From: Desulfobacula sp.
Lineage (GTDB): Bacteria; Desulfobacterota; Desulfobacteria; Desulfobacterales; Desulfobacteraceae
Assembly: GCA_013792075.1 (NCBI GenBank)
Contig: VMSR01000152.1
Coordinates: forward strand, 1 to 44,684
DNA length: 44,684 nt
Reading direction: 5' to 3'
A program made the translations under genes and the position numbers. Below, piece by piece: positions 41,782-44,684 of this stretch; position 1 is the stretch's first letter, and each line of letters opens with the position of its first letter. Under the pieces are notes generated by a model. That model did no database searches and was not told where the DNA came from. It saw nothing but the letters and a program-made list of their open reading frames with translations.

Positions 41782-42429
41782 TTAATAGTTTGCCTTTATT
41801 TCCGATTGAATCAATTGATATAATTGTTTGGAACCAAATGTCTCCAGGGGTTTGCCGTTGACAAAAAATCCCGGGGTTTTCCGGACATTCAGGGTGTTGG
41901 CATCGGCAAGATCCTGTTCTATGCGTTTGGCAATTTCCGGGTCATTCATCTCTTGTTTGATCCGGTCCAGGTCAAGCCCGGCTGCGGGAAGAAACTGCCA
42001 TATTTTCTGGGGCTGGGGGGTGTGATGACTGGCCCACTCCGATTGGGAGTTGAACATCACCTCGAGTGTTTCCCAGTATTTTTCCTGGTTTTTGGCAGCT
42101 TCAAGAATCTTTACAAAATAGTCGGCCCCGTCATGGAAGGGGGCATACCGAAGAACCAATTTTATTTTGCCGGGATTGTCTGCCATCATTTGTTTAACAA
42201 TGGGTGAAAACGCGGCACAGGTTTCACAGGCAGGATCCATGAATTCAACCAGTACAACCTTTGCATCGGCATTGCCAAGTGTCTGGGAATACGCCCTTAC
42301 AAAGGTGGATAGATTGTGTTTGGCCATAGCGTCATATTGTTCGGCCTGTTGGGCCTTGTAATAAAAACTGGTGGCCAGAAAGATACCGATCAATACCAGG
42401 CAGGTGCCTGCAAATATTTTATATTTCAT
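41782..42429 (-). CDS. DsbA-family thiol:disulfide oxidoreductase
   Basis: A 215-residue membrane-anchored protein: an N-terminal helix (residues about 5-24) and a DsbA-type thioredoxin fold with an inserted helical domain. The active site is MDPACETCAAF (C68, C71), and the cis-proline is in RKTPGFFVNG. It should introduce disulfides into exported proteins and be re-oxidised by the adjacent DsbB. The ATG overlaps the DsbB stop (ATGA). Confidence 0.92.
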   Translation of the reverse strand: MKYKIFAGTCLVLIGIFLATSFYYKAQQAEQYDAMAKHNLSTFVRAYSQTLGNADAKVVLVEFMDPACETCAAFSPIVKQMMADNPGKIKLVLRYAPFHDGADYFVKILEAAKNQEKYWETLEVMFNSQSEWASHHTPQPQKIWQFLPAAGLDLDRIKQEMNDPEIAKRIEQDLADANTLNVRKTPGFFVNGKPLETFGSKQLYQLIQSEIKANY

Positions 42430-42863
42430 CTGGATGTCCTTTTCTTTAACAGAAATAAAAGGGTTATAATGGTTGAAAAGCCCAGCAGCGACAGCATGGG
42501 GATGGTCAGAAACCCAAACAGGTCGATGTATTTCTCCGTACAGGAGACCCCCTGGCTGCAGGGCTGCAGCTCCTGGGGAATAATTTTCGAGTAGAGTAAA
42601 TTATGATAGAGTGCGGTGAACCAGCCTGCAATTGCCAGGGGTAGTGCATAGTTCACAACACGCTTGTCAAAGGGGAAAAGCCCCGTTGCGAGGATAATGA
42701 CCAGGGGAAACAAACAAATCCTCTGGTACCAGCACAGAACACAGGGGGCAAATGCCATTACATGACTGAAAAACAGGCTTCCCAGTGTGGCGGCGGTGAC
42801 GATAATCCAGGTTAAAAAAAGAAGGGTCCAGTTTTCATCGGACAATTGCGCTTGTTGGGACAT
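42426..42863 (-). CDS. DsbB/BdbC-family disulfide bond formation protein
   Basis: A 145-residue four-helix membrane protein. The first cysteine pair is CVLCWYQR (C41, C44) and the second is C102/C108 in PCSQGVSC. In DsbB the two pairs carry electrons from DsbA to a quinone. The length fits the short BdbC-type version. It is translationally coupled to dsbA by a 4-base overlap. In an anaerobe the final acceptor would be menaquinone (inference). Confidence 0.92.
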   Translation of the reverse strand: MSQQAQLSDENWTLLFLTWIIVTAATLGSLFFSHVMAFAPCVLCWYQRICLFPLVIILATGLFPFDKRVVNYALPLAIAGWFTALYHNLLYSKIIPQELQPCSQGVSCTEKYIDLFGFLTIPMLSLLGFSTIITLLFLLKKRTSR

Positions 42864-42924
42864 TGGTTTAACTCTTTATTATAGGTGCTGTTTACAAGAG
42901 ACCGGGGCGTATTTCCGGGGGATG

Positions 42925-43140
42925 TTAGCCCGTTGAGGTTGCAGAACAAGGGGATTTTCCATCATACACCCTGTATGCCCCGGGTAAAAAAGAGGTGTCC
43001 GTTTCCGGGGGGAGATCGCTTGCCCGGTAACACAGACGGTCTGTCATGTCCGGACTATTTGCCCCTGAACAGACAGCTCCAAACAGGAGAAGTCCTGTGA
43101 AAATGAGTGCCCCGAATGTGGTGTATACTTTATTTTTCAT
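42925..43140 (-). CDS. Small exported cysteine-containing protein
   Basis: A 71-residue protein with a signal peptide (MKNKVYTTFGALIFTGLLLF, then GAVCSGA). The mature part has two cysteines, in RLCYRASD and SPCSATS, and a proline-rich middle. No known domain is seen. A GGGGAT sequence upstream is a weak ribosome-binding site. It is the first frame of the Dsb operon and could be a substrate of, or a link to, the thiol machinery; it may also be spurious. Confidence 0.5.
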   Translation of the reverse strand: MKNKVYTTFGALIFTGLLLFGAVCSGANSPDMTDRLCYRASDLPPETDTSFLPGAYRVYDGKSPCSATSTG

Positions 43141-43417
43141 TGTTAATCCCCATATTTCCAGGCTTAGCTACCGTAAAACCGGTGGATTTGTCAAGAATAT
43201 TCCGATTACCAAATGGTTAGACAGGGTTTGGAAAGTTCATATCAAAAAAACGGCAATAAGGATTTGGATACCGGAACTTTCATCCGGGAAGCCATGTAAC
43301 AAAATAGGGTTTGATAAATATCTGGAAAGGATTTTCCGGCATAAATCTACTTGATTTAAACAATTAGAATTATTAAGGGTTTTATATCTTCTAATATTCC
43401 TTACAGGAGAATCAAGA

Positions 43418-44311
43418 ATGCATTTAAAAAAAACGATTATCTTACTTATTGTTCTTTTCGGGAGTTGTGCCTATGCACAGCAGGATTTCTCAAAAGTTGA
43501 GATCAAGACACTAGCGGTGGCTCAAAATATTTATATGATGATGGGCGCCGGCGGCAATTTAGGGCTGTGCACCGGTGACAACGGTCCCTTTTTAATTGAC
43601 GATCAGTATGCCCCTTTAACTGTGAAAATTCTTTCTGCTATCTCAAAAATTACAGACCAGCCTGTTAAATTTCTCATTAACACCCACTGGCATTCCGACC
43701 ACACCGGCGGAAATGAAAATATTGGAAAAAGCGATACAATAATTGTTGCCCACGAAAATGTAAGAAAACGAATGTCCACAGGACAGATGATGAAAGTATT
43801 TAATTCCAAGGTTCCTCCGGCATCTGCCCATGCGCTTCCGGTTGTTACCTTTCCCACAAGCCTTTCATTTCACTGGAACGATGAAACCATAGAAGCCATC
43901 CATTTTCCACGGGCACACACTGATGGAGATGCGGCCATATTTTTTAAAAAGGCAAATGTAATTCACACGGGAGACCTTTTTTTCAACGGGATTTACCCGT
44001 TTGTTGATGCGGAAAGCGGCGGTGCTTTGGTCGGGATGATTCAATCGGTTGAAAAAATTATTGAAAAAGCCGATACCGCAACCAAAATAATTCCCGGCCA
44101 CGGGCCCCTGGCAACAAAAACAGACCTGGAAGCGTATAATGACATGCTTAAAACGGTTCACAAAAGGATCTCTAAACTCTTAAATGATGGGAAATCCGTG
44201 GAAGAGATCGTTGCCTCCAAACCCACGGCTGATTTTGATCCCAAGTGGGGTAAAGGATTTTTAAGCCCCGATAAATGGGTTACAATTCTTTGTTCTGTTA
44301 TTGCGCCGTAG
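43418..44311 (+). CDS. Exported MBL-fold metallohydrolase
   Basis: A 297-residue protein with a signal peptide (MHLKKTIILLIVLFGSCAYA) and a metallo-beta-lactamase fold. The metal ligands are in THWHSDHTGGN (about 89-99), HTDGDA, and PGHGPLA. AGGAGA precedes the ATG. Members hydrolyse esters, lactams or thioesters in the periplasm; the details do not fix the substrate. No signature of a true antibiotic-resistance class is visible. Confidence 0.88.
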   Translation: MHLKKTIILLIVLFGSCAYAQQDFSKVEIKTLAVAQNIYMMMGAGGNLGLCTGDNGPFLIDDQYAPLTVKILSAISKITDQPVKFLINTHWHSDHTGGNENIGKSDTIIVAHENVRKRMSTGQMMKVFNSKVPPASAHALPVVTFPTSLSFHWNDETIEAIHFPRAHTDGDAAIFFKKANVIHTGDLFFNGIYPFVDAESGGALVGMIQSVEKIIEKADTATKIIPGHGPLATKTDLEAYNDMLKTVHKRISKLLNDGKSVEEIVASKPTADFDPKWGKGFLSPDKWVTILCSVIAP

Positions 44312-44684
44312 CTGAAAAATATGAAAAAAACGGTTTTAATGAAATAGCCGAAGACGATTTGCCAACCGCTTTTCCAATCATGAAAGTAGATACAAAGTTT
44401 TATAAATTTGAATTATAATTCATCCCAGGGCAATCGCATGTAGATTTTTAATAAACAGCCGTATACCCGTTCCGGTTGGTGTGCCTTTCTGTCGCTGGAT
44501 AGGCCAGGTGACAGGCTCTAGGTGGACTGCACTTGTGGCGGAAAAACTCGCTGCGCTCAAACAATTCCCGCCACTTAACGTTCCGTCCACCAGAGCCTGT
44601 AACAACCTGTCCTAAAATGCTCCGCCAAGGCAATCCAACCGGAACTAGTTGCAATGTACTCAACTGGTATATTACCAATAGAAA
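44312..44684. other. Gene-free right edge with possible coding relic and large palindrome
   Basis: A frame at 44314-44420 gives EKYEKNGFNEIAEDDLPTAF and ends KFYKFEL, which looks like the tail of a lost gene but has no start. From 44469 a 177-bp nested palindrome takes over (separate entry). A further TGGTA-TAT-TACCA dyad lies at 44665-44677. Confidence 0.4.
44469..44645. repeat. Large nested imperfect palindrome
   Basis: Five paired arms are nested in order. GTTCCGGTTGG/CCAACCGGAAC (44469-44479 and 44635-44645); TGCCTT/AAGGCA (44482-44487, 44627-44632); ACAGGCTCT/AGAGCCTGT (44511-44519, 44592-44600); GGTGGAC/GTCCACC (44521-44527, 44585-44591); GTGGCGG/CCGCCAC (44535-44541, 44568-44574). The whole can fold into one long stem. 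It looks like a dispersed repeat or small mobile element. Confidence 0.75.

Noticed and set aside
44469-44645. Integron attC site
   Set aside because: A GTTAAGT string fits the GTTRRRY core on the minus strand, but no properly placed complementary RYYYAAC core exists and no integrase or cassette array is near.
44420-44678. Minus-strand open frames containing WRELFERSEFFRHKC
   Set aside because: They translate the arms of the large palindrome and resemble the junk frames produced by dispersed repeats.

Overview
The window is a stretch of chromosome from a Gram-negative anaerobe, most likely a sulfate-reducing member of the Desulfobacterota (Desulfobacteraceae-like). The evidence is an octaheme cytochrome with a membrane b-type partner, a Tat-exported Fe-S electron-transfer protein, rhodanese and DsrE sulfur-handling proteins, sigma-54 control, large PAS-type sensor kinases, and an anaerobic-style Dsb/TlpA/CD1871A/polyferredoxin cluster. 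The taxonomic call is inference; no rRNA or other marker gene is present.

Layout. 1-5000: the end of an FGGY sugar kinase, a TetR regulator, a HAD phosphatase, an alpha/beta hydrolase, a hemolysin III protein and an FLVCR-like MFS transporter. The tetR/HAD promoter and the MFS promoter carry near-identical palindromes. 5099-9911: a CheB-CheR-PAS fusion followed by a hybrid histidine kinase. 9951-18253: the most interesting region. It holds a rhodanese / small periplasmic protein / octaheme OTR-type cytochrome / cytochrome b operon on the minus strand. A divergent sigma-54 activator with a cysteine-rich PAS domain, a DsrE-like protein, and a plus-strand thioredoxin-like / Fe-S / membrane-protein operon follow. 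Both operons have a consensus-like -24/-12 promoter, and each has the same 8-mer about 105 bp upstream in the same orientation. This argues that the two operons form one regulon. 18262-21081: a hybrid kinase, a CYTH-fold protein and a CheY-like receiver. 21155-22051: a DMT permease. 22180-24391: a SAM hydrolase / MTA phosphorylase / APRT operon for adenine salvage. 24411-25385: a lipoprotein and a small unknown protein. 25463-27946: topoisomerase III. 28200-31895: two MscS-type channels, the second closely YbdG-like, flanking a small secreted protein and an AT-rich gap.

31900-35790 is a decayed segment. It contains an NhaA gene with a frame-breaking internal deletion, an orphan ribosome-binding site with a six-codon frame, an intact AT-rich FapA/DUF342 gene, a relic of a VOC (glyoxalase-like) gene, a short element bounded by 13-bp inverted repeats, and an IS91-type transposase fragment. 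35792-40093: an acyl-CoA ligase, a radical SAM protein with an unusual cysteine spacing, and an alpha/beta hydrolase. 40184-43140: a compact thiol-redox operon (DsbB, DsbA, TlpA, the 47-residue CD1871A-type CXXC protein, and a polyferredoxin). 43418-44311: an exported metallo-beta-lactamase-fold hydrolase. The right edge holds a 177-bp nested imperfect palindrome.

The best candidate for an undescribed system is the sigma-54-controlled sulfane-sulfur/octaheme cytochrome module at 9951-18253. The proposed flow is: membrane quinol (cytochrome b) to the octaheme cytochrome on the periplasmic face, rhodanese and DsrE proteins carrying or presenting sulfane sulfur, and a thioredoxin-like plus Fe-S/membrane pair supplying or removing electrons. 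The substrate (tetrathionate, polysulfide, nitrite or hydroxylamine) cannot be read from sequence.
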